64,000 nucleotides of DNA. Source: Corydoras sp. C115. Lineage: Eukaryota > Chordata > Actinopteri > Siluriformes > Callichthyidae. The DNA lies in assembly GCA_019802505.1 (NCBI GenBank), contig JAFMOC010000038.1:2382501-2446500 (forward strand), written 5' to 3'. Every line of letters starts with the position of its first letter. Position 1 is the first letter of the stretch. A program made the position numbers and the translations under genes. Positions 1 through 11,385 of the stretch are shown here, piece by piece. The notes under the pieces were generated by a model. That model saw only the letters and a program-made list of their open reading frames with translations. It had not been told where the DNA came from and did no database searches.

Positions 1-338
1 ATTATCTCCCGCTTTATCCTCTATTAGGGTCGCGGTGGGGTTCCCCATGCCCATCCAGGGGAGAACGTCTCGGGCGCTGGGCAGATAGACCCAGGACAGG
101 GTGCCAATCCATCGCTGGGCACACACTCACACACTCAAACACACTCTATATGGGGCAATTTAGAGAACTCAATTAACTTGATCCATGTTTTTGGACTGTG
201 GGAGGAAACCGGAGAACCCGGAGGAAACCCACACGGACACGGGGAGAACATGGAAACTCCACCCAGATGGGGATTCGAACCGGGAATCCCTAGCGCTGAG
301 AGGCGAACGTGCTAACCACTAAGCCACCGTGCCGCCCA
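1..338 (-). repeat. tRNA-derived SINE, copy 1 (tail cut by window edge)
   Basis: This is the first of about two dozen copies of one SINE family in the window. In the sense direction the element has a tRNA-like head with an A-box-like TGGCTTAGTGG and a B-box GGTTCGAATCC. A conserved middle with GTTTCCTCCGGGTTCTCCGG follows, as in the central domain of fish V-SINEs, and then a 3' part ending CTAATAGAGGATAAAGCGGG plus an ATGA-type simple tail. Here it lies on the minus strand, with its head at about 338. The family assignment rests on recalled consensus, not on a database search. Confidence 0.85.
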
Positions 339-2903
339 GTGTATGTAATAAAATGTAAAATTTAATTCAACCACATTCTGAGGCTTAGAGTAACAGTGGA
401 GTGTAGATGTTAAAAGACAGGAAACAAGGCAAAAAAAAACAAAAAAAACAGGTAGGGCTTACTCGTGGGATGCAGCAGACTGGCCTCTATTCTATGTGGG
501 ATCCGAGGAGGTATTTTCATATTGGCACGGATTTGATAAAACCTGTCAATCAAAAAAATGCAGACCTTAATAAATTAAGATATATTTCTACAGATCTATA
601 GAGGCTACATTATGTGTATATTCTACCAAAACAATGTACCTTTACACCTATTTATTAAAACAATTATCAGTCAACTGTGTGGCAGCAGTGCAGGAATGTT
701 TACATCAGCAATCACAATTTAAAAAAGGTAATCTTATGATTTGCATAATTGTTTGTGCCACATGGCTCGGGTAATTCTATAAATGCTGACCTTGCATGTT
801 AATTCACAATATTTACTGAGGTTTATTTAGAAGAGAGCAATAAACAAAACATCCAGTGGATGTCAGTCTTGTGAATGAAAACCGACGGATGATGAGAGGT
901 CAATGGAAACAATAGGACAAAGCTGGATACAAGAACACAGATCAACACCGTGTAGTGATGGAACTTAAAAGCAGTTTACAAAGCACAACACATCTAACCT
1001 TAAGTCACATGGGCTACAACAGCAAAAAAAACTTTACCCAGTATTAGTATACTGTTCCTAAGAAAGTGTAAAGTGAGTCTATAGTGCTTTTAATATTATT
1101 TTTGCCAATTTTCTGCCATTGACTGAAATGAATCCTGGTATATAATGTATTCTGCAGATGTTAAAATTCCACCCTTGCATTCCTACAACTGTAATAGAAC
1201 ATCCCACACTTTCTCACTCTCTACCTTAAAATACCCTCAACGATATCTATCCTTCTGGTCAGTGCTAGACGTCACCATACAACTCTCTTGCTACACTTCT
1301 ACTAACTACACTACAATCTTTTCCTTTTTTATATGGGTCACATTTGCTGGGTGTAGGAGACAATGATTTGCATGTACAGTTTTTTTTTTTTTTTTAAATC
1401 CAAATGCAACTCAGTCAGTTGACTTACATCGCTATATACTTACCTTTAATAAATAAAACAGGACATGACTACCATTTTCCCGGAGGATTTTTTCGGAAAA
1501 CTGCCTCTAAATATTTGATCAGTGATTTCCCAGTACACCGGAGCTTAATGAGCCAGCTGCACATTAACACGGTTTTGGATTAGTGTTTGTTTCCTTTGCT
1601 CTTCCCAGACACAGTTCAATACGCTACTATTGCAACTGCATGCACTCTGCCTCAAACTAACCTGTGTAGTCAGTAAGACGGTTGAGTGGCAAAATGACCG
1701 GTATGACAGGAAGACCCAAGCCATGGCCAGCACTTAACAGCCTTTTATTCTATTTTGATGCTCATTAATAGCAGCTATTAAACAAATAATATAAGCATGA
1801 AACTGTGATACATTTAAATATTTAAGTACAGTGGGCAAGCTCATAGAAAATATTCTGCAAAATTAAAAGTGGTCATTTTAAAAGATAAGATATTTCTTAT
1901 TATTCATGTTATTTGTAAAATTTTATATATATTTCATATTTTTACTGTATATTATTTTTCCCCTTAATATCCTGATTTTGCAGGCAACCAACCATTAATC
2001 AGAAGGAAAAAAAATCATCCTATGAGAAACAGATCTGCAGATGAGACTGTAAAGTCCAAAATACTTTGAAATGGAAGTAGGTAGTGGAAATCAGAACAAC
2101 TGTGTATCTGAGAATACAGAACAGAGAAAAGCTGAAGTCTGCTTTTAAAGCTAAGGGGGCCCTTGCAAAGTATTTGCATCATGTTCCAAATAACGTAACC
2201 TGTACGTGTGGACAGCAAACACAGAGAAATGTGTTCTATATTTTTTTTAGGATTTGTTGATTTTTGTAATTTTTATTTTTTTGTTGTGTTAGTGGTTTAA
2301 AAAACCAAATACCTTTTAATAAGTGTGTGTAAAAAAAGGAAGATTCTAAGTTTTAATATAAAATAGCTCTTATATAATGAATTCCTGTTTTCACCAAGAG
2401 ATATTCATCCAGGTGCAATCACACTTACACACATGAACATTGTTATTCCATTATGATCAACAATTGGAAACCAGTCCTGGCAAGCGCTGCTATTAAATTC
2501 CTATTTAATGGCTGTTTTCCTATTTTACGCCTGACTGCACATTATAATCTGAAAAGGCTAAATCATCACAAGAACAGTTCTTAAGAATGTTTGTAAAAAC
2601 AGTTTCAGGGTTTATTTAGTCAGGTGTTGACAACTAATTACATACAGAATGAGACTTTAGATATTTCTATAAAAGAGATCCTAGTCTTTTAATGAGAAGA
2701 TTCTGTAAATTGTTTTGTTGTTACTTCAGATTCTTTGATCCAAAAATGTTTTGTTTTTATTGAATATGGTAAAAGCATTTTAACATTTACATATTTACTC
2801 ATAACATGAAAAGACTTCAGAGAACAAACAGGGTAATAAAAGTATCTTGTTGGCTTTAACAAGAGGAAAACTATGGAATAGCCAGGATAAGAGGCAGACT
2901 TAC
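339..2903. other. AT-rich non-coding stretch, probably FAM135 intron
   Basis: No exon with convincing splice sites was found on either strand. The stretch lies downstream (minus strand) of the FAM135 first coding exon, so it is most likely the beginning of that gene's next intron. The open frames here are short and show no recognisable protein. Poly-A and poly-T runs are common. Confidence 0.5.
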
Positions 2904-2981
2904 CCTCTTTGGAATAAATCCACATTGTAAAACTTGTGGAGCTCTACACAGAACTCCACAGTTGCTTGGACCTCACTCATA
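2904..2981 (-). CDS. FAM135-family protein, first coding exon (gene continues off left edge)
   Basis: On the minus strand an acceptor (GGTTCAG) is followed by one base and ATG at 2980-2978. The frame reads MSEVQATVEFCVELHKFYNV then DLFQRG and ends in phase 2 at a clean GTAAGT donor. This closely matches the start of vertebrate FAM135A and FAM135B, large proteins with a C-terminal serine-lipase-like (DUF676) domain of poorly known function. The VELHKF wording leans towards FAM135B, but one exon cannot separate the paralogues. The remaining exons must lie left of the window. Candidate non-coding leader exons are at 4278-4455, 6786-6885 and ending 7184. It is transcribed away from tarbp1. Confidence 0.85.
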
Positions 2982-4277
2982 CTGAACCGCAGTGGGTAAA
3001 GCACATCCACTTCTAAAAAAACTGCAGCATAACTGTAAAAGAACATCATCATGTTTCAGAAAATCAAGTCAAAGTAACCCATCCAAATTAAACAATAAGC
3101 ACATTCTGAAAAGTTCTAAACAGGTTTGTCTCAAACACATTTATTTTTTTTTAAAAAAAGGAAAACATGAATATTTTCAACTTGTGCCCCATTTTTTCCC
3201 CGTTTTTCCTTAAATTTGGACTAGCGATATTAAATACGTGTGCAGGAATGAGAAACTGAGCAACAAAGATATCACAAAGATATTTGTATATCTACAAATT
3301 ACAGAACAAACATTGTGTAGTAAGATATTAATCACAAAAAAATAATACACAATAAACAAATTCGATCAGTTTTAGAGTGCATTAGAAATTTATTATTAAA
3401 ATGAAACAAAGGGAAAACCAATCCTTTTTCCAGATAAAGATCTCTAGTCTAATTTGGTATGAAACAGACAGCAGACCTGGTCTCGGCTCTAGCACTTAAC
3501 AACAGCAGCACGTTGTGCTTTACATGTTTAAAGAGATATGACAAATAAAAAATAAAAAATAAAAAAAATATATATAAAAAAGAAGATCATAAATTGACTC
3601 ATAATTTAAAAGTCACATAGCACTTAAAAGTCACATAACACATAGGAAAATAAAACTGCAGCAGAAAAGGAGAGAGAGCTCATATTGGTGCTTGCTAACC
3701 TCAGGTCATGGCATGGCAACTGGAAAGTTAAATTCTCTTTATTTCCATTGGCACTTCTCTTTTTTTTCAGGCTCTAATTTAGCTTACAGTATAAGACTGA
3801 CATTTTGTTTTTTGGCCAAGAACAAGTTTCTGACTAAAGTTCCTACTAAATCAAATGTGAGTAATCAATTGTGCATCAATTGCAACTGCAAACAAACATC
3901 TGCAGTAATTGCTAACTAGACCTGTAAATAAACTCAAAGGAATTTTTTCCTTTGAAACAAATTTTGTTATCCCTAACTGAACTGTCGAATGTTTAGTCAC
4001 CAAGTTTTTTTAAGTGCATCATATGTAAAATAAATAAATAACAAATTCACTTGCAGGTAATATTTTTTTTTTCCAAAAGCTTTAATTTTACAAAACTATA
4101 AACATCTTATAACATTTTTTGAAAATTCTCCTGTTGAGGATGTTTCAAATTGTTGACAGTAATTCAGGAAAACATTTTGAAACAGTGTTCAAAAAACAAA
4201 TGATAAAAAAAATCAGTATTCTTTGATTTACTGTATTCTTGCTGCATGGAAAATAACACATATAAAAAATTACTGAC
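2982..4277. other. Non-coding, probable FAM135 leader intron
   Basis: AT-rich sequence with poly-T and poly-A runs. No exon or known repeat was recognised. It would be the intron between the candidate leader exon ending at 4278 and the first coding exon starting at 2981. Confidence 0.45.
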
Positions 4278-4455
4278 CTTGAACGCTGCAGCCGGTGCAA
4301 CTACGAGAATCGCTGATATTGCACTCTCAAAGGCCAGTCACAGTTGCTTTTCTGTGCTTTTAACCAAGGTCCAGGGTGATGATGTTCCACTTTGCCCAAA
4401 GCAGCTACACTGAGCTCATCTGTTCCTTTTTCACCAACCGAAGCCATGGAAGATG
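4278..4455 (-). other. Candidate FAM135 leader exon carrying a small ORF
   Basis: On the minus strand a possible acceptor (GGACCTCAG) precedes 4455 and a good donor (AAG followed by GTCAGT) follows 4278. Inside, an ATG at 4447 in fair context opens 48 codons to a TAG at 4301. Joined to the upstream candidate exon at 6786-6885, the frame stays open across the junction, giving 56 codons from the ATG at 6801. I do not recognise the peptide. It could be an upstream ORF in the fam135 leader, a small independent gene, or chance. Confidence 0.35.
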
Positions 4456-6100
4456 CTGAGGTCCATTATCATCGAACATCACCCTTGTGAAAGTGAAAGA
4501 AAATATCATCCAAGCAGCCCAAAAATGAGTTTGAGCTAAAATACTGCATTATATAAGAGGTTAAAGCCTTCAAGCAATTGGTACAAACTGATGTAAATGT
4601 CATGAATCTGTATCTGTGTCCCTTTACTGTTAAACCTATTCGTTTGAGCATTAAACTGCTCTTTGTAGGGTTGAGAGGCAACAACATCTGAGTCTGAATT
4701 ATGCCTCATTAATACATTAATGTCCTAGCTATGCATTAAATAGAGAAAGAAAATAATCGATTAATGTATGCAAGAAAAAAAGACCTGGAGCACTTCTACA
4801 TTTTAATCCTTTTTTTCGTCTCTTGAAAAAAAAAATGGATCCAGTAAGATGTGGAAAATGAGTTGACTAGATTTATTGCAGTTCCTTTACAAGCTGAATC
4901 AGGCCCTCCTGTGCCGTGCTGCTCTAAACTGTTTCTTAAATATGTCATGCTTCAAAAAAACCCTATGACAGAAACACATGTCTAATTCACATGGGAGATC
5001 ACGCCATGCGTAATTAATGTGTGGGGTTGTAAACAAAGTCCGCTGACTTTTTAATGTGAAAATTGTAAACAAAAGGGCATAAAAAGTCAAGATCGCTAAT
5101 TTACTTGGGAAGTGTATTAATGTAGGTCTTTAAGACTGATCATGATAAAATTATCAGATCACCCACCAACAGTGCTAGACATAATTCGTAATAACTCCTC
5201 CTGACCATCTGCACATGTTCTAAAACACAAGCACTAGTCATGAGAAATACAGTTCTGCATATTTCACACACTTGAACAGAATGTGACTTCGTTCCAAACT
5301 GCATTTTTGGTGTTCCAACAGGACTAAACTTGCCCACGTGGTGTTAATGCTTTTGGCACTTTACTGGCAAAGTGTGCCACTCTGTCATTTAATCTTTAAA
5401 ATCTTTTTAATTCATGATGTTGACTAAATTGCTTAATTGAAGTTAATTACAAGAAATCAAAAACCCTAAAAAATTAGGGTTACAAGTTTGGAAGATCCAC
5501 AATGAAATTGGTGCAACGGTGATTATGAGCTACATTGCTGGGCATCCTGATAAACACTTACTTACCACATCATTAGGTATCTCACTGCAGTGACACTGCT
5601 TCGTTAATGATAATGTCAACATTTATACTCCTGAACATTTTAAACACTGTGTTCCCTCACTGTTCGCACACTAGTTACATCTACCTTATTGCTCCACCTT
5701 GTTATTGTAAAAATGGATACAGTAGCTCATTTGCTGCTGCACATTTAGTAATTCTTTAATCTTTTATCAGTGTTCACCACAAATGTTTGTAGCATAATCT
5801 ATGCACAATGAATGTAATTAAAAAGTTCTGCTCTGGCTTACTGCTTTAAACGAAATTTACCTTCACCCGCATTACCTTCACCACCCGCAGTGAAAACAAT
5901 AAGTGTAATCTATCCCTTATATAATAAATATTCAATAATAATAAACCTATCACTGAGAGGCAAACCAATAAGGCATGTGCTCGTTTTCTAGTACACAACT
6001 TCACTTAATTTTCCATCAACAAGGTGGTTCCACTAACAACATCAGAAAAAAAAAAACACACCAACCACAACCTCCAAACCTTTCTCTATATGTTATGTAT
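4456..6100. other. Non-coding stretch with faint repeat remnants
   Basis: No supported gene. The part around 5566-5800 resembles a decayed dispersed repeat of the type found again at 17.6-18.1 kb (similar CACTGCAGTGACACTGC wording). The rest is AT-rich unique-looking sequence, probably FAM135 leader intron. Confidence 0.4.
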
Positions 6101-6111
6101 GTATGTATATA

Positions 6112-6179
<68 letters not shown>
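6101..6179. repeat. Compound (TA)n(TG)n microsatellite
   Basis: TATG-like repeats pass into a (TA)n run and then (TG)n up to about 6172. It directly abuts the tail of a SINE copy. Confidence 0.95.
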
Positions 6180-6180
<1 letters not shown>

Positions 6181-6510
6181 TCATTCATTCCTTCATTATC
6201 ACCCGCTTAATCCTCTATTGGGGTCGCGGTGGGGTTCCCCATGCCCATCCAGTAGAGAGCGTCTCGGGCGCTGGGCAGATACACCCAGAACAGGGCGCCA
6301 ATCCATCGCTGGGCACACACTCACTCACTCAAGCACACTCTATATGGGGCAATTTGGAGAACTCAATTAACTTGATCCATGTTTATGGACTGTGGAAGGA
6401 AACCGGAGAACCCGGAGGAAACCCACGCGGACACGGGGAGAACATGGAAACTCCACCCAGATGGGGATTCGAACCGGGCGAACGTGCTAACCACTAAGCC
6501 ACTGTGCCAC

Positions 6511-6512
<2 letters not shown>
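6180..6512 (-). repeat. SINE copy 2, flanked by microsatellites
   Basis: Same family as copy 1, minus strand. About 20 bp is missing from the head between the B-box and the A-box side (the CTAGCGCTGAG part). A (TA)n(TG)n tract touches its tail and a pure (TA)n tract touches its head. Confidence 0.85.

Positions 6513-6577
<65 letters not shown>
6513..6577. repeat. (TA)n microsatellite
   Basis: About 65 bp of uninterrupted TA next to the head of the SINE at 6180-6512. Confidence 0.97.
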
Positions 6578-6580
<3 letters not shown>

Positions 6581-6785
6581 GGCACCAGTAATGCAACATC
6601 AGATAGTTTAGAAAAACTTCATCAAGCTGACAGTGTTTATCTCTGTTGTTTTCTGTAATGATGATGTTTGACTCTGACCGCTTTCTTTAATTCAGTTCTG
6701 TTTGAAGCTTTACTTTAGAACAAGGCATCACATTTTTCAGTCAGCCGCATAGATAAACAACAGCACGCTCAGCTTCCAAACTCAC

Positions 6786-6885
6786 CTTTAAAGTCAGACA
6801 TGCCGGATGATTTCATCTGATTATCATTTATCATTAAATGGCTGGAAGTGGCTCGTTGTTGCAAGAAATCCTCGGTTGACAAACA
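6786..6885 (-). other. Candidate FAM135 leader exon 2
   Basis: Minus strand: the acceptor TGAATGCAG precedes 6885 and the donor AAAG followed by GTGAG ends the exon at 6786. It contains several in-frame ATGs, the best placed at 6801 (context GGCATGT), giving M-S-D-F-K before the donor. The same frame is open through the whole exon and on into the candidate exon at 4278-4455. No protein match is recognised. It is most likely untranslated leader with an upstream ORF. Confidence 0.4.
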
Positions 6886-7183
6886 CTGCATTCAGTGAGC
6901 ATGAATAAACCACGGGAAATCAGTTTAATGCGTGATGTATATGAATATGTTGATATTAAAGGCGTGATTGTTGGTGATGGGATTATTTGATTGTTTAAAA
7001 CGTTTGATTCTTGGATTGTCTGAAACGTGGATCAACAGAAAGGGGAAATCCGACACCTATTAGCTGACTAGCCTCTAGCTGCGTAGCGACTTGGTTGGAT
7101 TTGCACAGATCGGACTTGGATCACATGTTTATATAGAAAACATCAGATCAAAGCGCTTATTTAGGAACCGATCGCTTACGTAC

Positions 7184-7330
7184 CTTGTGTTGCTGCAGTA
7201 AAGTCTGCTGACTTACTGTGTTTTCGCACGAGCCTGAAGCTCGACGTCATTTCCTGGAGGAGATTCTCGCTCCCCTGGTTGAACACGTTACTCTGAGCAG
7301 CCGCTGATGATGATGCTCTGATTTCTATAT
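7184..7330 (-). promoter_or_regulatory. Candidate FAM135 promoter and first leader exon
   Basis: This short GC-richer island in an AT-rich area contains a CRE-like GACGTCAT and several CpGs. A minus-strand donor lies at 7184 (CACAAG followed by GTACGT), with an alternative at 7217 (CACA followed by GTAAGT). No TATA box is seen. Three SINE copies begin immediately upstream at 7330. The transcription start cannot be placed from sequence alone. Confidence 0.4.
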
Positions 7331-7670
7331 CATTCACTCATTATCTCCCGCTTTATCCTCTATTAGGGTCGCGGTGGGGTTCCCCATGCCCATCCAGGGG
7401 AGAACGTCTCGGGCGCTGGGCAGATAGACCCAGGACAGGGCGCCAATCCATCGCTGGGCACACACTCACTCACACAAACACTCTATATGGGGCAATTTGG
7501 AGAACTCAATTGACTTGATCCATGTTTTTGGACTGTGGGAGGAAACCGGAGAACCCGGAGGAAACCCACGCAGACACGGGGAGAACATGGAAACTCCACC
7601 CAGATGGGGATGCGAACCGGGAATCCCTAGCGCTGAGAGGCGAACGTGCTAACCACTAAGCCACCGTGCC
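7330..7670 (-). repeat. SINE copy 3
   Basis: Full-length minus-strand copy. It is the first of three consecutive same-orientation copies joined by near-identical CTGAACAATTAATCTAATTA spacers. Confidence 0.88.
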
Positions 7671-7689
7671 TTCTGAACAATTAATCTAA

Positions 7690-8046
7690 TTATTCATTCA
7701 TTCATTCATTCATTCATTATCTCCCGCTTTATCCTCTATTAATGTCGCGGTGGGGTTCCCCATGCCCATCCAGGGGAGAACGTCTCGGGCGCTGGGCAGA
7801 TAGACCCAGGACAGGGCGCCAATCCATCGCTGGGCACACACTCACTCACAGACACACTCTATATGGGGCAATTTGGAGAACTCAATTGACTTGATCCATG
7901 TTTTTGGATTGTGGGAGGAAACCGGAGAACCCGGAGGAAACCCACGCGGACACCGGGAGAACATGGAAACTCCACCCAGATGGGGATGCGAACCGGGAAT
8001 CCTTAGCGCTGAGAGGCGAACGTGCTAAGCACTAAGCCACCATGCC
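7690..8046 (-). repeat. SINE copy 4 (tandem)
   Basis: Full-length minus-strand copy with a longer ATTC-type tail. The spacers on both sides match each other, so copies 3 to 5 look like segmental tandem duplication and not independent insertions. Confidence 0.88.
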
Positions 8047-8065
8047 TTCTGAACAATTAATCTAA

Positions 8066-8423
8066 TTATTCATTCATTCATTCATTCATTATCTCCCGCT
8101 TTATCCTCTATTAGGGTCGCGGTGGGGTTCCCCATGCCCATCCAGGGGAGAACGTCTCGGGCGCTGGGCAGATAGACCCAGGACAGGGTGCCAATCCATC
8201 GCTGGGCACACACTCACTCACACAGACACACTCTATATGGGGCAATTTGGAGAACTCAATTGACTTGATCCATGTTTTTGGACTGTGGGAGGAAACCAGA
8301 GAACCCGGAGGAAACCCACGCGGACACGGGGAGAACATGGAAACTCCACCCAGATGGGGATGCGAACCGGGAATCCTTAGCGCTGAGAGGCGAACGTGCT
8401 AACCACTAAGCCACCGTGCTGCT
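8066..8423 (-). repeat. SINE copy 5 (tandem)
   Basis: Full-length minus-strand copy, the last of the three in tandem. The head ends with CCACCGTGCTGC, after which single-copy sequence resumes. Confidence 0.88.
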
Positions 8424-8462
8424 GATTTCTATATAATTATCAAACTAATTTTAATGAGAAGA

Positions 8463-8700
8463 TGTTTCCATTCATCGATCTGTTATCTTTCACTTACTGC
8501 TATACTAGGGGCAAAGGGGGTGTTGCCATGCTCATCCAGGGGAGAAGGTTTCGGGCGCTGGGCAGAGACACCCACAAAAGTGCACCAATCCATCTCTGGG
8601 CACTCACACACACAGGGGCAATTTAGAGCAGGCAATTCACCTTGAATCCATGTTTTTTGGGCTATTAGAGGAAACTGGAGAAGGAGATGAAATCACCGTG
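8463..8700 (-). repeat. Divergent SINE relative
   Basis: Recognisably the same layout (CATCCAGGGGAGAAGG, GGGCGCTGGGCAGA, then a CACTCACACACA run) but with many substitutions and indels. It is an older family member or a related subfamily. Confidence 0.6.
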
Positions 8701-8726
8701 AGAGGATCTGTGCCCCATCTGAATTA

Positions 8727-8728
<2 letters not shown>

Positions 8729-8779
<51 letters not shown>
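8729..8779. repeat. (TA)n(TG)n microsatellite
   Basis: About 38 bp of TA followed by TG units. It runs directly into the head of a plus-strand SINE. Confidence 0.95.
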
Positions 8780-9113
8780 TAGTGGTTAGCACGTTCGCCT
8801 CTCAGCGCTAGGGATTCCCGGTTCGAATCCCCATCTGGGTGGAGTTTCCATGTTCTCCCCGTGTCTGCTTGGGTTTCCTCCGGGTTCTCCGGTTTCCTCC
8901 CACAGTCCAAAAACATGGATCAAGGTCAATTGAGTTCTCCAAATTGCCCCATGTAGAGTGTGTTTGTATGTGTGTATGAGTGTGTGCCCAGCGATAGATT
9001 GGTGCCCTGTCCTGGGTGTATCTGCCCAGCGCCCGAAACGTTCTCCCCTGGATGGGCATGGGGAACCCCCCCGCGACCCTAATAGAGGATAAAGCGGAAA
9101 ATAATGAATGAAT
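8779..9113 (+). repeat. SINE copy 6
   Basis: Plus-strand copy that lacks the first bases of the tRNA-like head (it starts TTAGTGGTTAGCACG). It ends in an ATGA tail. Confidence 0.85.
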
Positions 9114-9138
9114 ATATATATGTGTGTGTGTGTGTGTG

Positions 9139-9260
9139 TGCCCAGCAATGGATTGGTGCCCTGTTTTGGGTGTATCTGCTCAGCGCCTGAAACGTTCTGC
9201 CCTGGATGGATATGAGAACCCCCCCCATGATCCTAATATAGGTTTAAGCTGAAAATAATA
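9139..9260 (+). repeat. SINE 3' fragment
   Basis: Only the 3' third is present (CCCAGCAATGGATTGGTGCC to the AGCTGAAAATAA end), with many changes. It follows the previous copy after a (TG)n run. Confidence 0.65.
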
Positions 9261-9385
9261 ACGTGAGATGAGACTATAACATATTTTTTTTATTAATGGT
9301 GGTTTTATTATTAGTTCAGTTGCATTTATTTATATAGTGTGAAGATGGTGGATTCAATTACTGTAGGTGACTTATAGTACATTCT

Positions 9386-9535
9386 ACATTTACATTTACA
9401 TTTAGTCATTTAGCAGACGCTTTTATCCAAAGCGAATTACAAATGAGAACATTACAAGTCAGAAGTTATGCAGAAAACCAACTATACTGTAAATTCATCA
9501 AACCTGATTGGTATTTGATGCTGCGCCCCCCTGTG
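9386..9535. repeat. Dispersed repeat with TTTAGCAGACGCTTTTATCC core
   Basis: A very common fish interspersed sequence (TTTACATTTAGTCATTTAGC and following). Copies or fragments recur at about 36747-36950, 38104-38140, 42598-42740 and 43214-43510. The class is not assigned here. Confidence 0.75.
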
Positions 9536-10068
9536 AGGAGTTTGCATATTCTTAATACAAATGTGTGGGTTTTGCACAGAAAGCTCTGGTTTTTTTAGAA
9601 TTAAAAGACAGGCTAGTGTATGGGCAGAAAATTCTAAATTAGCCTTAGGTGAGAAAGGCTGAGTGAATGTGTTTTCCTCTTGGCTCTGTTATGAACTGGC
9701 AACGTGCCTTTCACCCAAAGAGTGCTGGACTTCAGCTCCCTCATGACCCTGAGCAAGAGAAGTGGCTGAAAACAACAACTACATATAATAATAACAACAA
9801 GAAGAAAATGGGCACAAGGAGAGAGTCCATTGTTAAATTTGTGTGCAAGTGAACTGGGTCATTTCTGTGTAGAATTTGTATGTTCTCCCAGTGTTTACCT
9901 TGGTTTACTTTTATAGTTAAAATATATTAAATGTTTTTGCTAGTATGTTTTTACACAGGGGGGAAATGGAATTTTTGGAGAACACCCAGAGGGGAAACAT
10001 ACAAATTCCACACCTAAAAAAGGACCAACCCTGGCTCACCCACCACCCCCTGATGGGGGTTGCATGGT

Positions 10069-10069
<1 letters not shown>

Positions 10070-10095
<26 letters not shown>
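10070..10095. repeat. (CA)n microsatellite
   Basis: About 13 CA units. Confidence 0.95.
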
Positions 10096-10099
<4 letters not shown>

Positions 10100-10217
10100 G
10101 TCAATTGGAACACTGTACATAGACTTCAATGAATAAAATACATATCAACCATAAATGCTACTACCACCCTAACCTCACCCATAAAATATACAAATTTACT
10201 TTTAAATGTAATGATAA

Positions 10218-10573
10218 TGGCGGCACGGTGGCTTAGTGGTTAGCACGTTCGCCTCTCAGCGCTAGGGATACCCGGTTCGAATCCCAATCAGGGTGGAGTT
10301 TCCATGTTCTCCCCGTGTCCGCGTGGGTTTCCTCCGGGTTCTCCGGTTTCCTCCCACAGTCCAAAAACATGGATCAAGTCAATTGAATTCTCAAAATTGC
10401 CCCATATAGAGTGTGTCTGTGTGAGTGAGTGTGTGCCCAGCGATGGATTGGCGCCCTGTCCTGGGTCTATCTGCCCAGCGCCCGAAATGTTCTCCCCTGG
10501 ATGGGCATGGGGAACCCCACCGCGACCCTAATAGAGGATAAAGCGGGAGATAATGAATGATTGATTGATTGAT
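10218..10573 (+). repeat. SINE copy 7
   Basis: Complete plus-strand copy starting GGCGGCACGGTGGC and ending in a mixed ATGA/TTGA tail. Confidence 0.88.
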
Positions 10574-10734
10574 TGTAGGGAGCAGCCTGAGGACCCACAG
10601 GATTTGGTTCCCACAAAGGAATAAATTCCTGAATATGTGTCGGTTTCAGCCGAATTACACGTTTTTGACTGTAGAATATTCCGGAGATCAGGTAGACGCA
10701 GGGAAACATACAGATTCTGAATATCTTATACCCA

Positions 10735-10933
10735 TTCATTCATTCATTCATTATCTCCCGCTTTATCCTCTATTAGGGTCGCGGTGGGGTTCCCCATGCC
10801 CATCCAGGGGAGAACGTCTCGGGCGCTGGGCAGATACACCCAGGACAGGACGCCAATCCATCGCTGGATACACACTCACTCACACAGACACACTCTATAT
10901 GGGGCAATTTAGAGAACTCAATTAACTTAATCC
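10735..10933 (-). repeat. SINE copy 8, 5'-truncated
   Basis: Minus-strand tail and middle only. It stops at the AATTAACTTAATCC point and is joined directly to the head of the next, plus-strand, copy. Confidence 0.8.
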
Positions 10934-11246
10934 GTGGCACGGTGGCTTAGTGGTTAGCACGTTCGCCTCTCAGCACTAGGGATTCCCGGTTCGAATCCCC
11001 ACCTGGGTGGAGTTTCCATGTTCTCCCCGTGTCCACATGGGTTTCCTCCGGGTTCTCCGGTTTCCTCCCACAGTCCAAAAACATGGATCAAGTCAATTGA
11101 ATTCTCAAAATTGCCCCATATGGATTGGCGCCCTGTCCTGGGTCTATCTGCCCAGCGCCCGAGACGTTCTCCCCTGGATGGGCATGGGGAACCCCCCCCC
11201 CGAGATGCTAATAGAGGATAAAGCAGGAGATAATGAATGAATGAAT
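10934..11246 (+). repeat. SINE copy 9 with internal deletion
   Basis: Plus-strand copy missing the segment between the GCCCCATAT and GGATTGGCGCC landmarks. It sits head to head with copy 8 and tail to tail with copy 10. Confidence 0.82.
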
Positions 11247-11385
11247 TGACTTAATCCATGTTTTTTGGACTGGACTCCCTTTTTGGGAGGAAACACATGG
11301 AAACTCCACCCAGATGGGGATTCGAACCGGGAATCCCTAGTGCTGAGAGGAGAACATGCTAAACCACTAAGCCAGCGTGCCGCCT
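11247..11385 (-). repeat. SINE copy 10, truncated, at tarbp1 promoter
   Basis: Minus-strand head half with a small insertion after TTTTTTGGAC. It ends only about 46 bp before the ETS-like site of the tarbp1 promoter. Confidence 0.78.

Noticed and set aside
1545..1733. Minus-strand exon candidate
   Set aside because: The frame has no resemblance to FAM135 sequence, and no matched acceptor and donor pair was found.
8111..8338. A recurring ORF of about 75 codons (start MFSPCPRGFPPGS)
   Set aside because: It appears in nearly every SINE copy, in antisense, and varies with SINE mutations; it is a by-product of the repeat.
10226..10285. tRNA gene
   Set aside because: The A-box and B-box of the SINE heads look like a tRNA, but there is no acceptor-stem pairing and the same head is repeated with a SINE body behind it.
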